Shown: positions 43,613 to 54,830 of the stretch, piece after piece | Layout: each line of letters opens with the position of its first letter | How positions within the stretch are numbered: the first letter of the stretch is position 1 | Assembly (NCBI GenBank): GCA_025765615.1 | Contig: JAIVFJ010000232.1 | Coordinates: 32,263-96,262 of the forward strand | Direction of reading: 5' to 3' | Origin: Zopfochytrium polystomum | Taxonomy: Eukaryota > Chytridiomycota > Chytridiomycetes > Chytridiales > Chytridiaceae | DNA length: 64,000 nucleotides | Notes under the pieces: generated by a model | Seen by the model: the letters and a program-made list of their open reading frames with translations, nothing else | Databases searched by the model: none | What the model was told of the DNA's origin: nothing | Program-made: the position numbers and the translations under genes

Positions 43613-46600
43613 ATGCCAGCGCCGCCGTCACCGCCGCCAAACCATCTCGTCACCGAGCCGACGGTCCACGCGGCCTCCCTGCACTCGCGCCTCCCGATCG
43701 CGTACCACGTCTACGCCCTGCCCTTCTCCGTCTTCCACCTCGCCTGGCTGTACCTCTACTTTGCCCACTACGACGACCTCTTCGGCTCGGGCGAGGTCGC
43801 CTTGTTCGCGTACATCCTCGTGATCGCCGCAAACGCCCTCGCGTTCCTCGTGTGCCAGTGGAGCGTCGACGCAAAGGCGTTCCTGACCTGCAGAAAGGTA
43901 TGCGCGGCACGGACTCTTGTGTATGGAACCTGTGTGGGGGATGCAACAGTGCCCCGCTTGTGGGCTGGTGCTGGTCTTGTTTGGTCCGCGAAAACCGTTG
44001 ATGGGGCTTGGAGCGCACCAACACCTAATCGTCGATCTTGCCTGCGGGTGGGGGAAAATTTCAGGTAACGGATCCCCGCAAGGCCGATGTGATCAAGGTG
44101 ATTCCGATCGCGCACAACGGCGCAGGAGCGCTGTGCCCGATCGTCACGGTTCCGTCTGAGAACGCGAATAACAAGGTGAGAGCCACCCACGTTCGATCGC
44201 GATCTTCTTGGATCGATCGGCGGGATCGTCCATTGTTTCACGATCGAAGATTCTGCTCACGAACCTACGTTCGCCCCGCGGTCATCTCTTTAGCCGGAGT
44301 TGCACTTCTTCTTCCAAAAGAACAAATTCATCTACGAAGATGATAAGAAGCAATTCGTGAAACTGCGATTCCCGTACTCGGACGGCAAGCCCTTCTCGTT
44401 TTTCTGCGAGGCAAAAGGAATGGCGACGGCATTTACCGTGAAGGCGAACTTGGACTTTTATGGACGCAACTTGTGAGCTGGTCGTTGGAATTGAAGCTTT
44501 ATCAAGTCGAACTCATCTTTATCTCTTCGCACGCAGCTTCGATGTTCCGATCCCTACCTTCGCCGAGTTGTTCCGCGAACACGCGGTCGCCCCCTTCTTC
44601 GTTTTTCAACTGTTTTGCGTCGGGCTTTGGTTCCTGGATGAAATGTGGTTACTACTCGCTCTTCACTCTGTTTATGCTCTTTGTTTTCGAGTCTACAGTC
44701 GTCTTTCAGGTAAGTGACGCGTTGAACCCAGGTTTCGGCCAACAACTGAAATGCGCATTATCTGATTAGCGTTTGAAAAACTTGAACGATTTCCGAGCCA
44801 TGTCGATCAAACCGTACCCAATTAATGTCTACAGACTTGGCGCGTGGACGGAAATCCAAACAGACGATCTTCTACCGGGCGATCTGTGCTCGATCCTTAG
44901 ATCCAAAGAAGAGACACCTGTACCCGCCGACATCCTCGTTGTCGACGGTTCCTGCATCGCGAACGAAGCGATGCTTTCTGGCGAGTCAACGCCACAGCTG
45001 AAGGAGTCAGCAGCGACCCGAGAACCGGAAGACGTGTTTGACATTGATACGGACAAAAACAACGTTCTCTTTGGTGGAACAAAGGTACTTCAAGTAACTC
45101 CGCCCTCGTTGACTGCAGAAGACGGGACTAGCCGTCCTGCAGGCACCACTCCTCCTCCGCCAGATGGTGGCTGCATCGGCTATGTCCTTCGCACCGGATT
45201 TTCGACGCAACAAGGAAAGCTCGTTCGCACCATCATCTACAGCACGGAGCGCGTAACGGCCAACAACCTCGAGTCGCTCTTCTTTATTCTCTTCCTGCTT
45301 ATCTTCGCCATCGCTGCAGCGTCGTACGTCTGGATCGAGGGTACCAAAAACGAGGAACGCAAGCGGTCGAAAGTCCTTCTGGACTGCATCCTCATCGTGA
45401 CTTCAGTAGTGCCCCCAGAGCTGCCCATGGAGCTGTCGCTGGCCGTCAACAACTCGCTGATCTCTCTGGCGCAAAAGTACATTTTCTGTACAGAACCCTT
45501 CCGAATCCCGTTCGCGGGCAAAGTCGACGTGGCTTGCTTCGACAAAACGGGCACTCTGACGGAAGAAAACCTCTTGGTCGAAGGTGTCTCGGGTCTGTCG
45601 GGGAGCAATGAACTCGTGAAGCCAACGTCGGTGCCGAAGGAGACCAAGTTCGTCCTGGCGGCCGCGCACGCGTTGGTGATGCTGGACGACGGCGTGATCG
45701 GCGACCCGATGGAGAAGAACACGCTGGACGCAGTCGAATGGGGGCTCACCAAGGACGACGTGCTCGCGCCAAAGGCGTCGCTGGGACCGGGCGCCGTCCG
45801 CCGCGGGCCGACGCAGTCGATCAAGATCCTTCGGCGGTTCCAGTTTTCTTCGGCGCTGAAGCGGATGGCGACGGTGTCGGCGCTCAACGACGGAAGCGGG
45901 GCGGTACAGACGCTGGTCGCGGTGAAAGGCGCGCCGGAAACGCTCCGTGAGATGTTTGTGTCCGTGCCGAAGGAGTACGACGATGTGTACAAGCATTGGG
46001 CGAGGAGAGGGAGTCGCGTGTTGGCCCTCGGATACAAGATTCTCGACGGCTCGAAAGCCAGCAAGGTGCTGTAGTTTGCCCTTGCCGACAGCTGTTGTAA
46101 TTAATGTTCTTCTTTGAAATGCAGATCAAGGACATGCATCGAGAGGAAGCAGAGAGCGCCCTTAAATTCGCAGGTTTCCTCATCTTTTTCTGCCCTCTCA
46201 AGCCCGATTCCGCCAAGGCAATCGAGATGCTCAACAACTCTTCCCACCGAGTTGAGTTCTTGTGCTGGCGCTCCACTACCTCAATTAGTGCTAAACATTA
46301 CTTTAGTGTGTTATGATCACAGGCGACAACGCGCTTACGGCTTGCCACGTTGCAAAGGAGGTTGCGATTGTCTCGCGCGATGTGCTCATCCTCGATGTCC
46401 GCGACGAATCAGGTATACTCGACAGTGCGTCGCATGTCTGGGCAGGCCTGGCTTACTGACCCCCTCAATGCTGCCCTAAATTCGATTTGTAGGACCAACT
46501 TGGCAGACCGTTGACGAAAGCCTCTCTTTCCCCGCGGACGTTCAGACTGCAGCATTCGACAAACGGCTTTTGAAGTACGATCTCTGTGCGACGGGGCGTG

Positions 46601-48426
46601 GTCTCGCTGCAATCTACGAGAAGCCATGCTTCACCGCACTCCTTCCAAGGCTGTGGGTTTATGCACGCGTTTCCCCATCGCAGAAGGTACACATTTGGCG
46701 CGCTCCGAAAACCATCTTTCTGTCTTTGGATACTGTAAACATTTTCCTCAATCTAACAACACTCACCCACCCCACCCAAAACAGGAGGACATCCTCAAAT
46801 CCCTCAAATCGAGTGGCTTCACCACTCTCATGTGCGGTGATGGCACAAACGATGTTGGCGCGCTAAAGCAAGCGCACGTGGGTATTGCGCTACTGGACGG
46901 AAAGATGGAGGACATGGAGAAACTCAACCAAAAGGCGAAGCTTGCGCGGCAAAAGGCCATGCTTGAGCAGCAGTCGGCGATGCGGGAGCGGTTTGGTCTG
47001 CCACCGATCGCGCCGCCTGGAGAAAAGGAAGTGATTACTGCGCCAAAGGGATCAGTGGAAGAAAAGCGGATTATCGTAAGTGATCGTGCTTTATAGATAT
47101 CCCCGTGGTCACTCTTTCTTATGCAGCTGCCTTGATCGATCTAGGACGAGCGGAAAGAGAAACTTGCCAAACAGCTGGAGGTCAGAAATTAAGTCCTGCT
47201 GCTATTGACAGGGAAGAGTTGAACTAACCCTTGCCCACACAGTCGCTTTCTTCAATGCTTGGGGAGCTGGACTCTGAGGTTCCGGCCCTGAAATTCGGCG
47301 ACGCGTCCGTTGCAGCCCCGTTCACTTCCAAGCTGTCCACCGTCATGTCTGGTGAGTTAAAGACACCCCATGTATATGCCTTTTTTGCTCCCTGATCGTT
47401 AACAACCGGGGAATACATCTAGTTTGCAACATCGTGCGCCAAGGCCGCTCGACGCTGGTGGCATTGATTCAGATGTACAAAATCCTGGCCCTCAACTGCC
47501 TCATCTCTGCGTACTCGATGAGTGTCATGTACTTGGCCGGCATTAAGCAAGGCGATTGGTGAGGGCAAGCGAATCGTTTTGTCCTTTGAAAGTGTACTGT
47601 TGCTCAGCTCAATCTTGCAGGCAAGCAACTGTCGGCGGCCTTTTGATCACTGTTTGCTTCTTTGGCATTGCAAAGTCCTCGGTGAGTATATCTCGTACAG
47701 TCACTCCAACCGCGCATGGCGGCTTGTTGAATGTCTTTCTTGCCAGGCGGTTGAGAATCTTTCAAAGAAGCGGCCCCAAGCGAACGTGTTCAACTTTTAC
47801 ATCATCATTTCAGTGTTGGGACAGGCAGCGATTCACGTCGCCTCACTAATCTACATTCGACACGAATCGATTGAATACTCGGAGGATCTGTGCGTATACA
47901 TTGCTCTCAAAGATCTCTCTGGTCCTTTCACTAAGCCTTCCTGCGTTAAAAAAAAAAACAAACTCTCGAACTATGTAAATTTATAGGGATGAGAACATTG
48001 TCCTCGACGCCGAGTTCCAGCCCAACCTCCTCAACAGCGCCGTGTACCTCGTTTCGCTCGTGATGCAGATTTCGACCTTCGCGATCAATTACCAAGGAGA
48101 GCCGTTCAGGGAGAGCCTCATGAAGAACAGGTCGCTGTACATGAGCATCCGTATCGTTGTCGCGATCGCCGGCGCGGCGGCGCTCGAGGTGTCACCGGCC
48201 CTGAACGAATGGATGCAGCTCGTGCCGTTCCCCGAAGATGTGAGCTGCAGATCTTTGCGTGATATGCTGACGTCGCTGACCCTGGAAAATCTTTTTCGCC
48301 TTCCTTTTCCAGTTCAAATGGAAGCTCGTGGCCACGCTCGTGTTCGACTTTGGCGGCGCGTGGGTTATTGAGCAGGTGTGCTCATACTTCTTTAGTGACA
48401 ACAGTCCGAGGAAAGAGCTTTTTTAG
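43613..48426 (+). CDS. SPF1: P5A-type ATPase (Spf1/ATP13A1, ER transmembrane-helix dislocase)
   Basis: About 16 exons; corrected length about 1203 residues, matching the family (~1200). Key features in order: N-terminal TM pair; [40 protein letters not shown]; actuator loop [11 protein letters not shown] (TGES-type); P5A membrane signature [16 protein letters not shown]; phosphorylation site [12 protein letters not shown] (Asp about 506); [21 protein letters not shown] across an intron; [20 protein letters not shown] (about 841); then six C-terminal helices. Spf1 removes mis-inserted tail-anchored and signal helices from the ER membrane. In exon 4 one extra T at 44649-44650 (DEMWT|TAC where [11 protein letters not shown] is expected) breaks the frame. 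The rest is intact, so a sequencing error is likely. Confidence 0.95.
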
Positions 48427-48699
48427 ATCCCTCGGCCTCCGAAAACGCACGTGGTTGTCAGACCTTCTTGTTCCTCTTTTGAGTACTTTTCCTCTGGTTT
48501 CGCGTTCTTCCCGTTTTGCCTTCTCTTGCTACTTTTTTTTTATACGAGACGGGATGAAAGTTCCCTTTCCGTGACGGGTTGCCAACGTATGGGGCGTGGG
48601 GGCAGGGTTGAAGTCTCTAATCTGGGGATGCATTTTTCGACAATTGGGGTGCAAGAAAGTAAAAAAGAAAGAAAGAAAAAGAAAGAAAGTAAGAGAAAC

Positions 48700-49326
48700 A
48701 TGGACGAAGACGACTACGATGCTGGGGGTGGCGACGAAGTCTACGACGACGAGCCGATCGAGGACGTGCTGGACGAAGACGCCCTCGACGAAACCGCCGC
48801 GGACGGCCAGCAGGATGGCGAGAACATGGAGATAGTCGCAAACAACCTCGTCGACGAAGAGGTAGCGTGCGGGCGGTTATTTTTTTTAACAATAGATTGA
48901 GGCAAGTGGGCGACTTATCAGACCCCGATTTCCCTCCCTACAGGAATCCGGCGCCGGCCCGGGCAACCAAGCGATCCCAAAGGAGCGCCGCATGACGACG
49001 CCGTACATGACAAAGTACGAAAAGGCGCGCCTCCTCGGGACGCGGGCGCTCCAGATCTCGATGAACGCGCCGGTGATGGTGGACCTGGAGGGCGAGTCGG
49101 ATCCGCTGGCGATCGCGATGAAAGAGCTGCGCGCGGGGAAGATCCCGCTGATGGTGCGGAGGTACTTGCCTGACGGCAGCTACGAGGATTGGGGCGCGGA
49201 TGAGGTAAGGGGGGAGCTCGGGGAAGGGGGCACTCTGCGAGTGAGTCTTGTCGAATCTTGTCCTGTCCGACTGACTTTGCCCCCCCCACATAATCATTTT
49301 GGTTCCAGCTTCAATCGACGGACTAA
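48700..49326 (+). CDS. RPB6: RNA polymerases I/II/III common subunit RPB6
   Basis: Three exons, 48700-48861, 48944-49204 and 49309-49326, give 146 residues, close to the usual 140-155. An acidic N terminus ([18 protein letters not shown]) precedes the invariant core [59 protein letters not shown] and [12 protein letters not shown], then LQSTD and stop. RPB6 is shared by the three nuclear polymerases and stabilises the clamp. The last exon is only 18 nt but is required to complete the conserved W..DEL end. It starts 274 bases after the P5A ATPase stop. Confidence 0.95.
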
Positions 49327-50598
49327 GCGTTGTGCTGCTTCTGCTCGGCGGCTGCGGACGGGGTCCTGCCCCCTATCTTTCCTTTTTTTTTTTTTTGTTA
49401 TCGTTGTTACTGCATGAGGGGGAACGGCCCACTTTCTCGTTAGTTTTACATAAACAATACAATCTCAATTGAACCCCCTCCGAGAACCGCGGTCTCGAGT
49501 AGCACATCTCGAGTAGCGCACCCCCAATCTTTCGGCGAGTGTGCAAGGGCGAGGCGTCGGCGCGTACGGAGCGGCGTTCAACGCGGGATGGACGCTAAGT
49601 GGGTGCAAGGTGCATCTACTGATATTCACCCTTGTTTCCACAAACACTCAACGCCGGCAACGGCTGCCCGCCCACTGGAGACGGGTTCCAGCGATTTGAT
49701 GTCAACAACCCCGGAGGCGCTCTACCGGGTCATACTGCAGCATCAACTCGATCAAGGCATTTGCCGTGAGCGAATCCACTTTTCCTAATTTTATTGCCTC
49801 ACTTCGAAGACGACAAACGCCGCTTGCTGGCGAGGTCAGAGAATTGTGGGGCCGATTGGATTGCAGTCAAGATCTGCTCGGTGAAGCAGCAGTTTTGGTT
49901 TCATCTTATCCTATCTCATCTGTTACAACACACCATTGGCACAAGCACGAGAGCCCAACAGCAGCAGTTGTCAATCACCTAAGGCACCAAGCAAAAAAAG
50001 CCCTTTTTAAGCCCAACCGCATTTATCAGCAATTTAGCAAAGGAGTATGTGGCAGTCGTTTTTACCTTGAACCACAACCATGAACGCAGAAATAAACCAA
50101 TGAAAGAAAAACCCTCCCTTCCCGCAGCCAATTCTGCGCAACAACGTGCGCCAGTTTCAGGCGATAAGTGACAGCATGGACCTCCAAGCCTCCACCTTTT
50201 GACACCATTTCGCTCTTCTCCCCACTTCATTGTATAAACCAACCCCAACTAAGGCACTAGTCGCCAATCACTTGACGAATGGGCCAAGTTCCAACCCCTC
50301 GCCGCTCGTCTCTCACAGCTTCTTCCGTTGGCTCCGTGAGGAATAGCGTAATGTGCGTTTACTGGATCGGCAACACATCATAACGCTAAACATAATGAGG
50401 AAGTTCGTCCTCCATGCAGCAGAAACCAGCAGGGCCCCCTGCTTCGAAGCCCCTGGTTTTCCTCCACATACCTCTGGCGCTGTTTGCTGGCTTAATGCCT
50501 CAGCAGGAACGTCTGCTCAAGCCCCAGGGGGCGCAGGAAAAGATGACATTGGACGCAGGGGTTGCTCGCAGCAGTAGTGAAGCGCAGAGTAAAAAATG

Positions 50599-50630
<32 letters not shown>

Positions 50631-50668
50631 CTATCTCCTCCTCTCTCGCTCTCTCTCTCTCTATCCCT

Positions 50669-50699
<31 letters not shown>

Positions 50700-50708
50700 G
50701 TCTCTCTC

Positions 50709-50744
<36 letters not shown>

Positions 50745-50904
50745 CTCTCTCTCCTCGCTCTCGTCTCTCTCTCTTTTTCCTCCAGTCTTTTCCTCCTCCC
50801 CTCATTGTGCCACTCTGGCCGACTCAAAACTTTGCCTCGTGCGAGAAAGAAAACAACGAGAAAGAAAACGGCGAGAAAGATTGAAGAGACGAAGAGAAAA
50901 AAAC
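49327..50904. other. Intergenic region with purine/pyrimidine tracts
   Basis: No convincing gene. A weak candidate starts at about 49698 (MSTTPEALYRVILQHQLDQG) with a donor near 49768 and an exon-like continuation (DDKRRLLARSENCGADW), but it is short and unsupported. The purine/pyrimidine tract at 50597-50777 lies at the right end. Confidence 0.4.
50597..50777. repeat. GA tract followed by CT tract (self-complementary microsatellite)
   Basis: About 35 bases of GA/GGA purine repeat (50597-50631) run directly into about 140 bases of CT/CTC pyrimidine repeat (50636-50777). Confidence 0.9.
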
Positions 50905-51652
50905 ATGCTTCGACGGGACCGTCAACGGTGGTGTTATAAAGTGGTCGACTACGACGCCTATTACAACCATTGCGAGCTATCCGAGCCTGCCTCTGCCGAT
51001 TCAACGTTGACGCCGGGAGAAAGTCCGCCGAGTCCACTGCTGTGGACAGCTACTCGGACGAGCCCAAAAAGTCGGCGCAAGCTTCCCAGACCGGCGCCGG
51101 ACTCAGCGACCAGAAGAAGGGAAGGGCGCCACATCGAAAGGTCCCACCCCGGCCAAGCCGCTGTTTTCCCGAATAAAGTTTCTCTTCTTGGATCTAGACG
51201 ACGTCCTCATCCAGCGCAAGACCGACAGCAGCTTCAAGGACCGGTTCCGCGTGCAAGGCAGCATCGACAGCTTTCTAATCTCCCTCCGTCCTCACCTGGA
51301 CACCTTCATCAAAGAGATGCTGCGTCACTACAGGGTCTACGTCTTTACCTCGTCCGGACCGGAGTACGCAAACAACATCTACAAGCTCCTCCCGCACTCG
51401 GTGGCGCTCCGAGGTTGCTTCTCGAGGGAGAGCTGCACGCAAGTGGGCAACGTCAACTATAAGATCCCACGGTTCACGGTGCCGATGGACGTCGAGGAGG
51501 AGCTCCGCAGTACGCTCCTGGTGGATGACGACCCGTTCTATGCCGAGCCGGCGTACAGGGACAACGTGGTGACCGCGGAGAAGTACCTCGACTTTGAGAC
51601 GGACGATTACCTGCTCAAGATCACGCCGTTGCCGCGAGGCGATCGAGTTTGA
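50905..51652 (+). CDS. Diverged SCP/FCP1-type HAD phosphatase, 5' frames uncertain
   Basis: The firm part is about 51128-51652: KPLFSRIKFLFLDLDDVLIQ contains the HAD motif I as DxDxV. It is followed by ISLRPHLDTFIKEMLRHYRV, YVFTSSGPEYANNIY, a VNYKIPRF segment and the motif IV block LLVDDDPFYAE, ending PLPRGDRV. It is shorter and more diverged than the phosphatase at 37668 (Thr of the DLDET motif is Val). A poorly conserved Ser/Asp/Lys-rich N terminus lies upstream (DSYSDEPKKSAQASQTGAG), but it is in another frame, and the only good ATG (50905) is in a third. Two missing bases or a small intron would be needed. Activity is therefore uncertain. Confidence 0.6.
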
Positions 51653-52453
51653 GTGAAGCCCAACTTTTACTTTGATTTTTTTTGGCGGGCACAAAGTAGT
51701 CGAATCCATATGATTCTGGCACGATCTGCACATTTACCAAGCTAAGACGCTTGCATCGTTTTGCAATCTCAAGGTGGCCAAGCATGCTTGTACTTGTTGC
51801 CCTTCATACGAAAGCTACCCTAACGCAAAAGATACCGTCGGTTGCTGGAGTTCGTCTGTGCGATTTGTTCCGCCTTGCTCATCGATGTGCAAGGAATGTG
51901 CAAGCAGTTGATTGGCGGGATCCTGTCCATGACGAGAACGCCGCAAAAAAAAAAAAAGACTGGAAAGCGGACAGACCCGAACTCTTTGCCAAGAGCAAAC
52001 AATGTCCGAGAGTAGCTGGGAAATCTACGCACTGGGCGTGTAGCAGGCTGCAAGCGGCCACCAGTTTCCGTCTCCCTCAGGCCCTCAAGAAAACGATCCA
52101 CCTTCCCTCCCCCCCAACCCACACCACACAATGCGATGCTAGAGCCTATGCCGCCAGGCGAAACCGCCGGCATCAACTACCTGCCGCCAGAATTCGGTCG
52201 AGTGGCGCGGCTTGTAGCAGACCTTCGAGACGGGAAGGGTCATTTGGCGGAGGTCGGCAACTTTTTCTCATACCTGGGTCCTCTTTCTCGTCGGAACAAG
52301 TTCGAAAACAGTTCTTGAAAGGCAACAAACGCAGAAGGGATCACACAAGGAGTACTTATTGCAAGCGAAAAGGGCAAATGGGTCGCAACGGGGAAAAAGG
52401 GAAAGCGTTGTGTAAAAGCAAAAGGCAATAAACTCCAATGGAAAACAGGCCCC
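51653..52453. other. Intergenic spacer
   Basis: Between two convergent genes. No supported ORF; an A12 run lies at 51946-51957. Confidence 0.45.
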
Positions 52454-53019
52454 TCAAGCCGCCGCGACCATAACGCTCTGCAGAATCATCCACGGCTTCC
52501 CAACAGTACCCGTCGCAACAACGACATTGACCTGCACCGTCCCGACGTTCGCCGCCGGCGGCGTCCACCAGAGCGTCTGCACGGCCGTGTTGGCCAGCGG
52601 CGCCGAGTGCGTGATAGTCGTCGTCGGGCTCTCGTTGCTGACGTTGGCGGCTTGACACGCGGACGCGGTCTGCGCGCGGATCTTGGTCGTGGCCATGAAG
52701 GCTCCCACGTGCGATTCGGCCGCGGCGGCGGCGCGGGTCGTGGTGTTGACGTAGGCGAGGATCCCGCCGGACGTGAAGGCGGGGAGGCCGGTGAGTGGAT
52801 GGGGAGCGCCGCGGCCGAGCCCGGGGTATACGTCGCCGGCGCGGTTATTGCAAAACCGAGGGTCTGCGTGGGGTTGCCGTGCTTGGCGGTGATGGCGGCC
52901 TTGCTGATGATGCATCGCGGCGCACCTTTGGGCAGAGCGGCAACACTCAGCGTTGGTGATGAGCCCACGGTGAAGAGGGCAAAGGCGAAGGCGAGAACGG
53001 CTGCAGGGGCAAAGAGCAT
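52454..53019 (-). CDS. Reeler-domain-like secreted protein, one frame break
   Basis: About 188 residues. A signal peptide (MLFAPAAVLAFAFALFTVGS) is followed by a domain with the Reeler pattern: APATYTPG near the start; LTGLPAFTSGGILAYVNTTT; SHVGAFM; a Cys pair; THSAPLANTAVQTLWWTPPA; NVGTVQVNVVVATG and KPWMILQS. Reeler domains occur in secreted matrix or defence proteins. The first 60 residues are in one frame and the rest in the next; the join is near 52800-52830, where one base appears to be missing in a C-rich run. Assignment rests on motif order (YxPG ... GF/GI.AY ... VG.F ... C ... TH ... W.PP ... G.V). Moderately sure of the domain, less of activity. Confidence 0.55.
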
Positions 53020-53596
53020 GATAATGTTGGCTTTCGGTGCCTTGCCTTATTTGTGTGATTTTAAGGAAAGTGAAAAAGCACGAAGACGCATGAAAACAAT
53101 GTCAAATTTCGGCTAGAGGCGCGAGCCGAAGTCTTCGGAATTGGAGCAATGTTCCCCCCTAAAGTAATTTAATTACTTTGCTTTAGTTCTATTGACTCGA
53201 ATTTCGACAAATTTGCGCGATTCCGTCCAATTTGGAGCATCCCACATTTGAATAAGCGGCTGCTCAGTTGGTGGTGAGCCCTAAGGATGCAAATTGAAAT
53301 TTGAAATTGAAACTAGGGAGACCCCTCATCTTCAAAGCTTTTGAGACCAATTCAGCGAATTGATTTGCAAACCAGGCCGCACACCCAGAAACAGCGATAC
53401 TACCTGTCCTTGAAACACGCCAGTCGTTAAATTAAATAATGTTTGGATGAAATTAGACCACTTCTTACACGCCCGAGCGCTACGCCCCCGGCGGTATGGT
53501 CATTAAGTCTGGACCAACTCATCTTTGCTGTTTCAGCGAGCCGATCAAACTTTGTTAAGCAATATATTTGGCAATTTTTTTTTAAAATCGAACAAA
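53020..53596. other. Intergenic, AT-rich
   Basis: AT-rich sequence without a supported gene, between the Reeler-like gene start and the ankyrin-like gene end. Confidence 0.5.
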
Positions 53597-54452
53597 TCAA
53601 GTTTGCAAACCACTCTCCTTCCACCACGCTTGAACCTCTGGAGAGCCGCCGGGGGTCGGCTTTGAGAACTTGAGCTCCAATCCACTAGACTGCCACCACC
53701 GCAGCACGTCGACTCGACCGTTTTCGCTCGCCCCGTCCATCGCGGCCTTTGAATATTTAACGGTCAATCCGCTCTTCTTCCACCAGTCCAAAATAGGCAA
53801 CCGGCCCTGCTTGCTTGCCGAATCGACGGACCATTCCGTGTAGCGCAGCTCCAAGGCGCTGTCCTTCCCACCACTGCAGCTGCGCCGGATCAAACGCGGA
53901 ATCCATCGCGGAGGAGGTGTACAGCGACTTTACGTCCAGCCCGCTGTTCTTCCAAAAGTTGAGCACGCCGACGTGCCAGTAACCAAAGTCCATGACATTC
54001 TTTGCCGTCTTGAGCTTGAGCCCGCTGTCGCGCCACCACTGCAGCACGTCGACAAACCCGCGATACGACGCGCCCGTCAGCGCCGACGTCGTGTACTCGA
54101 GCGAGAGCGGCTCTTCGTCCTCGCCGCCGCCGCCATCCTCAGGAGCAGCAGTAGCAGCCGCGCGATCTTTCCACCACTGCAGCACCGCGACGTGGCCGTA
54201 CTCGCTCGCCAGGTTCATCGCCGAGGTCGTGTACCGCGGGCGCAGGCTGTTGCGGCGACAGTGGCGCAGCAGCCTGGAGAGGAGGTCTACGCGCCCGTTT
54301 GCGCTCGCCGTGTTGAACTCGAGATCGTGCATGGCGCGGTAGGCGCGGCACTGCTCGTACTCGTCGCGGATCAGCGTCGCGAAGAGGAAGCGCTCCCTGT
54401 CCGTTGACAGTTTCGGGTAGATGAGGTAGCCGACCAGATCTGGGACAGGCAT
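53597..54452 (-). CDS. Ankyrin-like repeat protein, one frame break
   Basis: Single exon of about 285 residues. After an N-terminal segment (MPVPDLVGYLIYPKLSTDRE) come about seven repeats of roughly 30 residues with the pattern L.Y/K..SAM..AS..G.VDVLQWWK.SGL: for example SAMNLASEYGHVAVLQWWKD, TGASYRGFVDVLQWWRDSGL, KAAMDGASENGRVDVLRWWQ. This is a diverged ankyrin-type repeat common in large fungal and protist families, with a conserved WW pair. One extra base near 53867 (GG run, LQWWEG|KDSALELRYT) shifts the frame between repeats, and both halves keep the pattern. Likely a protein-interaction scaffold. It is divergently oriented to the F-box/WD40 gene, with starts 378 bases apart. Confidence 0.7.
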
Positions 54453-54459
54453 GTCGGTG

Positions 54460-54487
54460 GGCTCGCTCGCTCGCTCGCTCGCTCGCT
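54460..54487. repeat. GCTC tetranucleotide repeat
   Basis: Seven GCTC-type units just upstream of the ankyrin-like gene, in the divergent promoter shared with the F-box/WD40 gene. Confidence 0.9.
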
Positions 54488-54830
54488 GTTTTTTCGGGTG
54501 ATCTCTCTCTCTACCGGTACCAGGGTCGTGATTGATTGATTAACTTGTTCGTTGGCTGTCTCGCTCTCGCTTTGCTTTCAGCCAGCCCGCTTTGGTTTGG
54601 GGAAAGAGGGGGTGGATCAAACAGGCCGGTGGAGGAATGAATGAATGCAAGCGTGTGACAAGGAGAGGAACAAACCCCAATCCACTGGCACCCAAAAATA
54701 ATTTTATTACGTAATGTCGACAAGGGATGTCCTGCCAAAAAAGGAAACAACTTAGCCACACCCTCGCTTGACATGTCAATGTCAAGCACTTGTCAATCTG
54801 CCACGGCTGCTGGCACCAGCCACAACGATA

